The notes under the pieces: generated by a model | The model's database searches: none | The model's input: the letters and a program-made list of their open reading frames with translations, nothing else | Told to the model about the DNA's origin: nothing | Assembly: GCF_958450345.1 (NCBI RefSeq) | Contig: NC_088780.1 | Coordinates: 114,898,226-114,962,225 of the forward strand | Length of the DNA: 64,000 nt | Direction: 5' to 3' | From: Calliphora vicina | Taxonomy: Eukaryota > Arthropoda > Insecta > Diptera > Calliphoridae | Program-made: the position numbers and the translations under genes | Part shown: one piece after another, positions 43,464-53,516 of the stretch | How positions within the stretch are numbered: the first letter of the stretch is position 1 | How the letters are laid out: every line of letters starts with the position of its first letter

Positions 43464-46400
43464 ATGAATGGCTACCTAAATAATTATAACGAATTACAAT
43501 TACTAATTAAAATACACTCCCCAAAAATAATATGCATACAAGAAACCCACATACATTCGCTTAATAATATCCCAATTCCTATAAACTATAATATATATGC
43601 TAAAAACACATCATTAACAAGATATGGAGGTGTCGCAATCCTTGCGCATAAATCCATCGAACAGAAACAAAATATACTAGCAAACGACTTTGATTCCCTT
43701 AGTATTGAAGTTACTTCAAAAATTAAATTTAATATATTTAACACATATATTGCTCCTACCAAAAATTTCAACGAAAGAAATCTCGTAAATATTTTTAACT
43801 TGAACTTGCCAAAAGTAATAACAGGAGATTTCAATAGTCCCCACAGAAATTGGGGTTCAATGGCTAACAGTCACAGAGGTAATATCTTAGCAAAATTTAT
43901 CGATAAATCGGACCTTATATTAATGAATGACCAATCCCCAACTCATTTAAATACCCACGGTACCTTTTCTTACATTGACTTAACATTTTGTTCGCCACCT
44001 CTTGTTGCTCAGTCCGAATGGAAGACTGAAAACAATTTATTCGGAAGTGACCACTATCCAATAGTTATCTCATTATTTCCAATAAATACAGTGCATAAAT
44101 CTATTAGAGCCAAATTTAATACAAATCTTGCCAATTGGACTAAGTTTCAAAATCTTTGTACAAACTTTGAGAAAACAAGACCTGTGACGAATAATATAAA
44201 TAAGGAAACTGCAAACATTTGTAGGATAATATTACAATCCGCCAACAATTCCATTCCTCAAACCCAAACTAGATCAAAAAGAATCCCATGGTGGAACAAG
44301 GATTTGGATAAACTAAAATCTGAAAAAAATAGACTATGGCATTTATATAAAAGAAACATGATTCAATCAAACTTACTAGAGTATAAAAAGGCAAATGCCA
44401 TATATAAAAGGAAGATAAAACAGACAAAAAGAACTAATATTTTTAACATGACCTCCACTATTTCACCAAACACCCCGACTGACAAAATTTGGTACAATAT
44501 CCGCAACTTTACTGGATACAAGGCTACACATGGTATCCACTGCATTTCCTCATTATCCAACAACAATGTTATGATTTCTGACAGAGTCAGAATAGGGACA
44601 GAATTTGGACAATTCTGGTCGGTAAATTCTAACGATTCCAATTTCTCTAATAACTTTATTATAAATAAACAGAATGCCATTTTGAATCTTCAGACATATG
44701 TTCCATGTGCCGAAGCCATACCAATTGAATCCAAAATTAGCTTTATCGAGCTTTCTTCGACCTTGGTGAAACTTAAGGGTAAGACACCAGGGATGGATAG
44801 AATATCTTATCCAATGTTAAAAATGCTACCTACACACATAAAAAAAAGAATTTTAAACTTATATAACAATATTTTCACAAATTATATCCCACAGCAATTC
44901 AAAAATAGTGTTGTGATCCCGATTCTAAAACCCGGAAGTGATAAAACAATAATTAAATCATACAGACCTATATCTTTGAACACATGCTTATCGAAAATAT
45001 TGGATAAAATTATCGCTAACCGGCTATGGTGGTTTGTTACCAACAACAAACTCCTTAATAACCGGCAATTTGGTTTTAGAAAGGGAAGCTCAACAATTGA
45101 TAGTCTACTGTATGTAGACTATCAAATTGCTAATTGCCTCTCGGTACGCAAGCACGCGACCATCGTGTCACTAGACTTCGAGAGAGCGTTTGAAAAAATT
45201 GGCATTCGTTCAATACTGGACCAATTAATGGAATGGAAAGTCGGACCAAACATTATCAAATATGTTAAAAATTTTATGACCAAAAGGAGGATAACAGTGC
45301 GCATTAATAACCAATACTCCGACACATTTCCTTTACATAACGGCATTCCACAGGGATCTCCTTTATCCGTAATTCTATTTGTCATAGCATACAACAAATT
45401 ATGCTCTATCATTTCTCTGCATAAAGAAATTGACTTCTGCGCCTACGCAGATGATTTTAATTTAATAATTAGGTCCCCTAGGGGGAAACGCCCATTACTA
45501 AATCTTAATAATCTTTTCATAGACATTAATAATTGGTGCGAAACATCAGGTGCAAACCTATCTACTACAAAATGCAGATACATTCACATATGTAGACTAA
45601 AAAATTGTAGATGTGAAATTCGATCCTCAAATTTTCACCTAACGAAGGTAGATACACTCCGTTTACTTGGTATTATTATAAATAAAAGATATAATTGGAA
45701 GAACCACATAGAGCACTTGTTAAGCACTATATCTCAGCGTCTGAACATTTTAAAATGTTTATCTAACCCAAAATGGAATTGCAACTCTATTAATCTCATT
45801 TCCATTACAAAAGCCCTCGTACTTTCTAAAATTAATTATGGTTTGCAATTTTTCGGATATGCTCCCAAAGCTCAGAAAAATAAGATAAACTCTGTAATAA
45901 ATTCATGTATTAGAACATCACTTGGTGTGTTACGCTCAACGCCGATAGCAAATATTCGATACGAAGCTAATATAAGGTCTCTAGACGCTCAGAGAGATAT
46001 ACTCACCACCAAACTCTTTCGAATATTGCTATATAATAGTGAAAATCCATTGAAACAAATAGTTAGGAAAATAAGTCAATCCAAGAAAATTCCCAAAGTA
46101 CCCTCCACCATTTTTAGAGTAATTAGAAATTGTAAATCGCTTGGTATACCATTAAATACATCCATACGACACAATAAACAATACCCAGCCTGGACTTTAG
46201 TTTCTTCATCCATTGATACCTCCTTACAAATTTCATCGAAATCCAATACACCCATTTCTCATTACAGAAACATGTTTGCCAATATTGAATCCGACCTTAA
46301 AGATCACAAATTCTTATTCACGGATGGATCCAAAAATGATTATTCTGTTTCATACAGTATCACAACAAATAACCGCGTTTTAAAGGTATCAAATATTTGT

Positions 46401-46673
46401 AACTATAGCTCAATCTACTCTGCAGAGATAATTGCTATATACGAGGCATTGACTTATATAAGAAATAAGAATGGCAAATTTGCAATATGTACTGACTCCC
46501 TTTCATCTTTAAAATCAATACTAAATATATCAAACAATGAATACTATACTTCTGCTATAAGAAATATATTGATTGAAAAACATCCAAATATTAAATTAAT
46601 TTGGGTCCCGGGCCACTGCAGAATTCAAGGTAATGAATTCGCTGATGTCACCGCCCGTAACGCAGAAAGATAG
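43464..46673 (+). CDS. LINE ORF2: endonuclease, reverse transcriptase, RNase H
   Basis: This 1069-residue polyprotein nicks the target and primes reverse transcription there. The APE-type endonuclease shows QETH (Q26-H29), GDFNSPHRNW, IDLTF and SDHYP. The reverse transcriptase shows RPISL, GFRKG, LDFERAF (motif A), GIPQGSPLS (motif B) and AYADDF with YADD at 661-664 (catalytic site). RNase H shows FTDGS (D954), YSAE, CTDSLS and NEFADVTA (D1061), so its four acidic residues are present. The first ATG falls inside the conserved ILQWN-x-NG motif. The ILQW portion lies upstream in the same open frame, which begins at 43434 without an ATG. A TAG at 46671 ends the frame directly after RNase H, while the same frame stays open to 47150. 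Confidence 0.93.
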   Translation: MNGYLNNYNELQLLIKIHSPKIICIQETHIHSLNNIPIPINYNIYAKNTSLTRYGGVAILAHKSIEQKQNILANDFDSLSIEVTSKIKFNIFNTYIAPTKNFNERNLVNIFNLNLPKVITGDFNSPHRNWGSMANSHRGNILAKFIDKSDLILMNDQSPTHLNTHGTFSYIDLTFCSPPLVAQSEWKTENNLFGSDHYPIVISLFPINTVHKSIRAKFNTNLANWTKFQNLCTNFEKTRPVTNNINKETANICRIILQSANNSIPQTQTRSKRIPWWNKDLDKLKSEKNRLWHLYKRNMIQSNLLEYKKANAIYKRKIKQTKRTNIFNMTSTISPNTPTDKIWYNIRNFTGYKATHGIHCISSLSNNNVMISDRVRIGTEFGQFWSVNSNDSNFSNNFIINKQNAILNLQTYVPCAEAIPIESKISFIELSSTLVKLKGKTPGMDRISYPMLKMLPTHIKKRILNLYNNIFTNYIPQQFKNSVVIPILKPGSDKTIIKSYRPISLNTCLSKILDKIIANRLWWFVTNNKLLNNRQFGFRKGSSTIDSLLYVDYQIANCLSVRKHATIVSLDFERAFEKIGIRSILDQLMEWKVGPNIIKYVKNFMTKRRITVRINNQYSDTFPLHNGIPQGSPLSVILFVIAYNKLCSIISLHKEIDFCAYADDFNLIIRSPRGKRPLLNLNNLFIDINNWCETSGANLSTTKCRYIHICRLKNCRCEIRSSNFHLTKVDTLRLLGIIINKRYNWKNHIEHLLSTISQRLNILKCLSNPKWNCNSINLISITKALVLSKINYGLQFFGYAPKAQKNKINSVINSCIRTSLGVLRSTPIANIRYEANIRSLDAQRDILTTKLFRILLYNSENPLKQIVRKISQSKKIPKVPSTIFRVIRNCKSLGIPLNTSIRHNKQYPAWTLVSSSIDTSLQISSKSNTPISHYRNMFANIESDLKDHKFLFTDGSKNDYSVSYSITTNNRVLKVSNICNYSSIYSAEIIAIYEALTYIRNKNGKFAICTDSLSSLKSILNISNNEYYTSAIRNILIEKHPNIKLIWVPGHCRIQGNEFADVTARNAER

Positions 46674-47150
46674 CCTTTATGTTCAACTATTAATTTAAAC
46701 CGCAGAGATATAGAGAAATTAATTAACAATCATTACATTGCAATGGACAAAGATAATACATATAACTTCACATCCCGCTGGTACAAGGAAATTAATAATA
46801 ACAGGTTATCAATATACGACTACATGACGGACTATGGAAGAGATTTATATCGATTAGATTTCAACAAAATTCTACGTCTTCGCTTAGGTCACACTAGAGC
46901 TACCCATGGTAATTTTTACAATACCAATTTTAACCCGTTTTGTAATTGTGACATAAATTTTCCAACAACACCCAAACATTATTTATGCGAATGTCCTTTA
47001 TTAAATGACACAAGAAAAGATATATTCAATAATTCTAATCCTTTGAATTCACTTTCCCAACCTACTAAGACAAATATAATATTAATAACAAAGTTTTTAA
47101 AAAATCTAATTTATATAAAGAATTATAAAATTGTAATACTTTTATTATAA
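46674..47150 (+). pseudogene. ORF2 C-terminal Cys/His domain beyond an in-frame TAG
   Basis: The frame of ORF2 continues without any further stop for 158 codons to a TAA at 47148. It encodes ILRLRLGHTRATHG, then FCNCDINFPTTPKHYLCECP. This C-x-C...H-x3-C-x-C arrangement is the Cys/His motif normally fused downstream of RNase H in I-clade ORF2 proteins. In this copy it is separated from ORF2 by one nonsense codon, so it is made only if the TAG is read through or an internal ATG (46743) is used. It was almost certainly part of ORF2 in the parent element. Confidence 0.85.
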
Positions 47151-47280
47151 ATATACATATATAAACATATACATAAATACATATATATAGAGCTGAAGGC
47201 CTACGTTGCTATTGCTCTTCTTTATAATTTATCTTATGATTTGTAATTATAAGCTAAATAAATATAAAAAAAAAAAAAAA
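47151..47280 (+). terminator. LINE 3' UTR and poly(A) tail
   Basis: 130 bp with TATACATA-type simple sequence, an AATAAA near 47255 and 15 A residues that abut the right target duplication. The 3' UTR presumably contains the recognition site for the ORF2 reverse transcriptase. Confidence 0.85.
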
Positions 47281-47590
47281 TCCTACACTGTTTCAGAAAT
47301 CCGAGACACTTAAATGCTTCTTTGGACACTTGAAAAATGTGTTTAGACCAGCGAACATCACATTGTATTCTCATGTCCAGAACATCAAGAGTGTCTGATT
47401 CCACAATATTTACACCACCCATGATCGAGATAAGTTAATACCGACACCAAAAGCAATAAGCTTTGATAAAAAAATACACCCTACCACACTCAATCGAACG
47501 CCTTGGAAATATCTAGAGCCACCACTTTACTTTCGCCAAAATGGTGAATGCCATTTTTCCGATAGGAAGGGTAGCAAGTCCCCCGTATTC
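47281..47590 (-). pseudogene. Older LINE reverse transcriptase fragment (5' piece)
   Basis: On the minus strand, HFGESKVVALDISKAFD (reverse transcriptase motif A) is followed after frameshifts by LLSKLIAFGVGINL-like sequence (LSKLIAFGVG readable). It then jumps to NIVESDTLDVLDMRIQCDVRW and SKEAFKCLGFLKQCR. The YADD-containing middle is deleted. The last residues QCR join directly to NYF at 41493, so the I-clade LINE sits exactly inside this old copy. The first 10 bases are the right target duplication. Confidence 0.85.
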
Positions 47591-47732
47591 AATGTAAGCG
47601 ATTTTATTGATTATTTGACTGAAAAAATTACTGATCGATGATTCTGAATGAAGATGAACTAAACTAAATTATATTTAATAGGAAAAAATGGTAAAGTGGA
47701 ATTAAACTTGCAATATCGCTTGTTGGGTCATA

Positions 47733-48185
47733 CACGCAGAGAAAAAATATAATTGGGCATTTATATAGTGTTACAAGATTTTTAACAATTTATAGTCACA
47801 GTAACCATTTACATGATTGTAGTAACCATAATATGGTTAATTTACGATTCACATGATTGTATCAACCATATATATGGTTACAGTAAACAAATATATGTTT
47901 GTGGCAACCATATTTATGATGAATAATTTTATCATAATATGTTGTTCTCAGATTATGATAAGCAATAAGCCAAGAGCACCATAATATGATAAGTCCTTCA
48001 TCATATGAATGGTTGTCACAAATATATATTTGTTTACTGTAACAACCATGTGAATCGTAAAATAACCATATTATGGTTACCACAATCATGTAAATGGTTA
48101 CTGTGACTATAATATTGTTAAAAAACTTGTAACAATATTGAAATGGTTACAGTAACCATGCCCAACTATATTTTTTCTCTGCGTG
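47733..48185. mobile_element. Palindromic MITE, 453 bp
   Basis: The ends CACGCAGAGAAAAAATATAA and complement are flanked by TA. Inverted units of the type GTTACAGTAACCATATATA run through both arms to an axis near 47958. A diverged relative lies at 54740-54968. Confidence 0.85.
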
Positions 48186-48187
48186 TA

Positions 48188-49789
48188 TCGACCCAAAGGA
48201 TATTAAATGTTCTTAAATCGTGTTTTGAAATGTAGAGGGGAGAGGAAAAATTTAAATTTAATTATTTTCTTTTAAAAGCATAGTTTTCGTTCCTGTAATG
48301 GATAAATTAAAGTTTTAGTTAAAAACTCGGTTTATTTTTGATATGTATATAAGAATAAAAAAAAAATATTTTTGAAAAAAAAACTGTTTAACTCCATTTT
48401 TTCGTAAAAAAAACGGATAAATTGATGATGAACTGTTTCAAATAGTCAATGTTTTACCGCAAATGTTGACTAAAGTTGCCTTACTAAAAAAAATATAAAA
48501 TTAAATTAAAATTTTTTTTTTCGAAAAAACAATGGAACCAGAATTCTTCAACATTATTTAAAATTATGTTTTGTTTAATGTGCATGCCATAATACAATAA
48601 ATTTAGGTATATTAAATAATTAGTAAAATGTGTTTAAAACTTTTAATGTGTTTTTCTCGAGTTTTCAATAAATGGAGTTACCTAGTTTTTCCAATTCATA
48701 ATAATCAAACTCCAAAAAATATTAAAAAAGCAAAAAAAAAAATGTTTTCTCTAAATTTTTGTTTTGTTTATTTTTTATTGTTAATTTCTTTATCTTTTGT
48801 TGTATTATTAGACGTTATCTTAAATAAATCACGTTAAAAACTGACAGATGGCATAGATGTAAACAAAGTAATTTAATTTTATTAAAATGCAAAATCCTCG
48901 ATCTTATCATTTTCATACATACACATTGAATATTTTGTGAAGAAAAACCCTCCCCAATAATGCAAAATTAAAAACCAATTACATGTGAGATTCAGTAGTT
49001 GCTTTAAAAAAATATTGTAGAATACCGAATTTTAATAACTCAAGTAATACGTGAAAAAATGTTTTTTAATTTCATATCCCACACCAGCATGTCAAATTCA
49101 TAATATTTAGTTAAGTAAAGTAAAATTAAAAAAAAAAATAATAATAAAATACAATTACATAAGTAGGCTCTTATGTTTTTCAGTTTTACTATAGCAACCA
49201 AATTTAAAAAAAAAAACTAGTTATTTCACTCTATAAGTAGCTTATATTGAAATTAGTAAACTGTCACAACAAAATGCTTAATTATTTGATATTTTGTTGA
49301 TTAATTAAAATATTTATTTTACTTTTAACTTATACTATTTTTGTTTTCCTTTGCTGCCACAAAGTTATTCAAAAATAATATATAACAGGCTTATAATGTG
49401 TAAGGTTAATGATTCTAAAATTGATGACAGCTGCACATCCTTCAGAAACACATTTTTCCCAAAAAGTTTCCGTTACTAAAAAAAAAAAATTTAAACGAAA
49501 CAAATTTGTTATAGTATACGAAATATTTCTTCCACATCATATTGCCAGCGAATACATTAAACATAATTAGTATATGAAAGCAAGCAAACGTCCCTTGTAA
49601 ATAAATGAACATAAAGTTAAATCCTTATAGCAAGGAATAACTTTTTTGTTTTTAACAAAAACAAAATTTCATTATGCTAAAACAAAAAAAAAAAACATAT
49701 TTTATAATATTTTTGTTGAAAATTTAAGGCGTGTACGTCCACAAAAAAACAACACATTATATAAAAAAGTATCCAGTAAAACAGATTAA
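48188..49789. other. No feature recognised
   Basis: Extremely AT-rich with many A and T homopolymers. ORFs present are Lys/Phe/Leu-rich and of chance length. Confidence 0.45.
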
Positions 49790-50080
49790 TTAACCGCAAA
49801 CATTTAAATAGTAAACACACCCAAGCAATCCAAGTAACCAACCATTTATTCATTCACTTTTGAATCCTCAAACCAACAGACCGTCGCAGCCACCAACCAA
49901 GCAAACGAACACCACCGACCTCTAATGAAGAACTAGCAATTTACCGTGATTCATAAGCATTTATTATTCTACAGTTGTTATTATTGCCTCCAAACTCAAA
50001 CGAACTAACAAGAAGAGCTCATAAATACTTGGCACACCCTGTTTCATCCACCGCATTCAAAGAACTAGAAATAGATATTA
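49790..50080 (+). other. C/A-rich stretch, possible non-coding exon
   Basis: The local composition changes to C- and A-rich with phrases such as CCAACCAAGCAAACGAAC and AGCAATCCAAGTAACCAACC, resembling dipteran 5' UTRs. It shows no similarity to the repeats in this window and has no long ORF. It could be part of a host transcript. I have no splice or promoter evidence that settles this. Confidence 0.25.
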
Positions 50081-51483
50081 AATCTATGTGTCAGTGCACG
50101 TGTGTATGTTGTGGAAAATAGAAATAAGGAATAAAAATCATGTCTTTTATTTATTCACTCAAACAAGCAAATATTTTCGCTTTTTAGTAGTAATAACTAA
50201 GAGTTTTAAAACAAACATTCTTTTAAAAATATATGAATTCAGTCAGGAGCGTAGCACAGTGGAAAATTGTGGTCTTTTTCGGATCAAAAATCTGTAACAT
50301 TTGAATGGATAAGGATTTTTGTAACATTTTTTTTTTGAAGAGGTGGGACTTTAAGCTTTAATATGTATTTTTAATCATAAAAATCGAATTATTAAAAAAA
50401 AATTATGAACAGTTAGATATACATTTTTGATTTTTTTTTTAGTTATAGTATAAAAGTAATAGTAATATAGTACCTCTAACTCACGTATTTTTAGACCGAT
50501 TTCAAAATTTTAAACACTTTTGGAGAGGCATCGAAAGTCTTTCATAAATGTCTGAATATTTCATGAAATTATGCAAGTTCTTATAAAAAGTTTAGCATTT
50601 TTTTTCAAAATTTTTCAAATTCAACAATAGTTATTTTAATTCTTTTTTATGAAAAACTATTTTTTTTGCATGTGTTTTAAAGATAATTTTATATAGACAA
50701 AAATGAGACATTACTTGTTAAAATCGGTTTAGATTTGTAAAACTTATTAAACTTTTTCGAAAAAATTTACCTTATAAATTAAAAATTGTACAAAAAAAAT
50801 TTTTTATACTTAGTTTTTTGTTTTTTATTCATATGCGCTGAGGGAGAAAATATTATAAAAGGTGTTAATGAAAAGTTGAATAACTTTTACAATTTTCATC
50901 CGGTTAAAAAACTAAAACACTGTTTTGTTAAGAACTAAATTTACTTAATATCTAGGGATACATTTTTATAACCTTTCATAGCATGAAAAGCAACCAAAAT
51001 TGAAAAAAGTTGATAATTTTTATTCTAAAATTTCTGAGTTGCTCAACATTTTTGCATGCCATTTGTTTATGAAAATGGAATCTGGACAAGATACCCTTCC
51101 CAACAAGGTATAACAGTTCTGAAAAAAATAATTATAAATATTAAAAATACGCCCTTGAATATGGTATAATTTTAACCACCAAAATCTTTAAAGTCGATAG
51201 GAGTGTGTTCTGTCGCCATTTTCGAATAATTCTCGTGACATAATAACTATAATTTCTGCAAATAATTATTGCTTAACATCTTAAACTTTACGGTACAAGT
51301 TGTTTGATGGTTAATTTCAATCATTTGCAAAAATCAATTATAAGATGTATACACCTTATATAATCCACTGTGCGTAGTAGGGCTAACAATATTTTATAAA
51401 CTGTTTTGTCATATTGATTTTTTTTTCGGTCCTAATGAAATTCTCACCAAAAAACTTAGTTTCTCCTACTTACCGCCGCCTAG
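50081..51483. other. No feature recognised
   Basis: AT-rich. The phrase TAGTACCTCTAACTCACGTA near 50469 recurs near 24181, a short dispersed similarity of unknown meaning. No genes. Confidence 0.4.
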
Positions 51484-51614
51484 AATTGATTTACCAAATC
51501 ATATCAAATGATAAAAGCCTGAAAATTTTCTATAAAAAATTATAACCAGATTAGAATTTATTAAAATCTAATCTGTTTAAAATGTATGAATAATATGATT
51601 TGGTAAATCAATTT
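51484..51614. repeat. 131-bp nested hairpin
   Basis: Outer arms ATTGATTTACCAAATCATAT and complement enclose an inner hairpin CAGATTAGAATTT / AAAATCTAATCTG at 51547-51576. Probably a small MITE. Confidence 0.75.
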
Positions 51615-51759
51615 TAAGCTCCAATCTTGCATATATCTTCTTATTATATATTTGTTTTTTTTTTTAAATTTATACAGTGACCGAAAAAACGGATATACCG
51701 ACCCATCCACGAGGCGGCTTACTTACACCAAAATATTTTCGGGATTTTTAGAAAGACAA

Positions 51760-52005
51760 TTAATCAAGTCTGTCTCTGATTACATGTAAAAATAAACTGT
51801 CAAACATTGATGGATAGTACATGATCGATACACGACAACAAAAGTTGGTAATGGACAAAATCTGTTGCTCTGTTTTCAAGTTAAACGATGTTGGCAGATT
51901 TGCCTCTATGGCGCATGGTCCCCCTTCAACCCTAATCTTCTTCCTATTCCATTCAGCTTCTTCAGAAGTCATGATTGGAAATACAGTGCCCAGTGGAGAT
52001 AACAA
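51760..52005 (-). CDS. Unidentified ORF, possibly an exon fragment
   Basis: The minus strand has 81 open codons with a more protein-like composition than other short ORFs here, for example FPIMTSEEAEWNRKKIRVEG. It begins with an ATG in ...TTAACTAGT-like AT-rich context and is preceded on its strand by TTCTTCTAGTTAATAG, which could serve as a splice acceptor. No domain is recognised. The plus strand is also open over most of the same interval, which lowers confidence. It may be a transposon or host exon remnant, or chance. Confidence 0.2.
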   Translation of the reverse strand: MLSPLGTVFPIMTSEEAEWNRKKIRVEGGPCAIEANLPTSFNLKTEQQILSITNFCCRVSIMYYPSMFDSLFLHVIRDRLD

Positions 52006-52229
52006 CTATTAACTAGAAGAATAATTTTTATCTCCACCAATTGCCACTATTTAAGACCTATTATAATCAGATACTCATAAGGTGCTCTTCAAAATGTTAC
52101 CAATTAATTTTAAAAATGTATCATATCTCCTGACAAGTAAACTTCAAACTGAGTTATGAATGCTAGAAAATATTAAACTATTACAATTTGTCAAATAATT
52201 ATTAAACGCAATTAAATGGTCATTTCATC

Positions 52230-52680
52230 AAGGGGATTTCATATCAAGTGAACAAACTTTTAAAACCAATGTCTTCCGATCGCGATTTGCACCAATATCT
52301 ATCCTATTGGATAGTAAGTTAGACACAATTTTTCAACTCGCACCCCACTCATCGACTAAAAAGCTCTTAAAGGAAACTATCTAAACTTTCTTTTGAGCAA
52401 AAAAAATAAAAATGGGTTTCATTTAGGGATGTCAGATTTAGATTCGCAAAAAACTGGACAAATCAAAAAAAACTGGACATTAAAAATATGACCGAGAAAA
52501 TGTTAATTTTGGTTTTGTGTAAATATTTTTTTCAAATGTATATATCGGGGATTTCACGTCAAGTGAACCAACTTTTAAAATCGATGTCTTCCGATGGGGA
52601 TGAAATTTGCACCAAAGTTAGACATATTAGATAGTGATTCAAACGATCGGTCAAGAACTCTCGGAATTAGAGGGGATCAA
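52230..52680 (+). repeat. Two-fold direct repeat, 330-bp spacing
   Basis: GGGGATTTCATATCAAGTGA near 52238 and GGGGATTTCACGTCAAGTGA near 52548 start similar 110-bp blocks, both with AATGTCTTCCGAT or GATGTCTTCCGAT. The intervening sequence includes two AAAACTGGACA phrases. Confidence 0.75.
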
Positions 52681-52879
52681 AATTTGACATTTTGGCCAAA
52701 CATGTGATTTTTCTCATCCATGTAACTTATTAATTATTGTTCTTAGCTAAATGTGTTCCAAATAGTTTTGATAGCTATTTCTTCAATCTTTCGAAAAAAA
52801 ATTATTAAAAAAAAAAAAACTTATTAATATTTTTTCCGAAATCAAAAAAACTTTATTTTTTTTTTCAAAATGGGCCTTT

Positions 52880-53516
52880 TTTTTCTAAAATAAAGCTTAG
52901 ATATTTTCCTTGAGGACCTATTTGGTCGCTTAGTGGGATGCGAGTTCGATATCTATCAAAAAAAAAATGCTTTGTAATTCAATACATGGAATTTTTGACT
53001 TTTTTTTGCAAAATCAAAAACTTTGTTGACTTTGTTGACAGAAAGCTCAGATATTTTCCTTGAAGACGTATTTAGTCGCTTAGTGGGATGCGAGAGAAAT
53101 ATCTATCAAAATTAATGTTTGTAACTCAAAATATGCAATTTTTGCCTTCTTTTGCAAAAATCTAACTTTTTTTTTTTTGCTCAAAAGAAAGTAGGTCTTA
53201 AAGGAATACACCCATTCCTTTAAGACCTATTTGGTTGCTTAGTGGAATGCGTGTGGGACATATAGCAAAATAACAGTTTGTAACTCAAGATATACAATTT
53301 TTAATTTTTTTTTTGGCAAAATCGAACTTTTTCCAAAATTTTTTTTTACTCAAATGATAGCTTAGGTCGATTTCTTTAAGAGCTTTTTGGTCTCTTAGTG
53401 GGATGCGAGTGGTCTATCTATCAAACTAAATATTTTGTAACTCAAGATATACAATTTTAGTGTTAAAACATTTATTTTGATACTATCCCAATCGCATCCC
53501 ACTAAGATGCGCATCC
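52880..53516 (+). repeat. Tandem array, about 140-160 bp period, inverted last unit
   Basis: CGCTTAGTGGGATGCGAG or variants occur near 52933, 53073, 53234 and 53393. Each is followed by ATATCTATCAAA and a GTAACTCAAGATATACAATTT-like block. The array ends with an inverted copy of the motif, CGCATCCCACTAAGATGCG, near 53493. Confidence 0.85.

Larger units (their letters stand above)
41504..47280 (+). mobile_element. Near-intact I-clade LINE retrotransposon
   Basis: A 5777-bp element runs from just after the left target duplication to a 15-A tail. The order is 193-bp 5' UTR, ORF1 (gag-like), a spacer ORF, ORF2 (endonuclease, reverse transcriptase, RNase H), C-terminal Cys/His domain, 3' UTR. RNase H plus a gag-like ORF1 with zinc knuckles places it in or near the I clade. 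The 5' UTR length and inter-ORF spacer resemble the Drosophila I factor (186-nt 5' UTR and a several-hundred-nt spacer, from memory). The poly(A) end differs from the TAA repeats of the I factor. One in-frame stop in ORF2 probably inactivates this copy. Confidence 0.95.

Noticed and set aside
43586..43834. Minus-strand ORF opposite the LINE endonuclease
   Set aside because: It lies entirely antisense to clearly conserved ORF2 sequence and has no recognisable domain. The same applies to minus-strand ORFs at 41684-41956, 42527-42814, 44363-44680 and 45122-45412.
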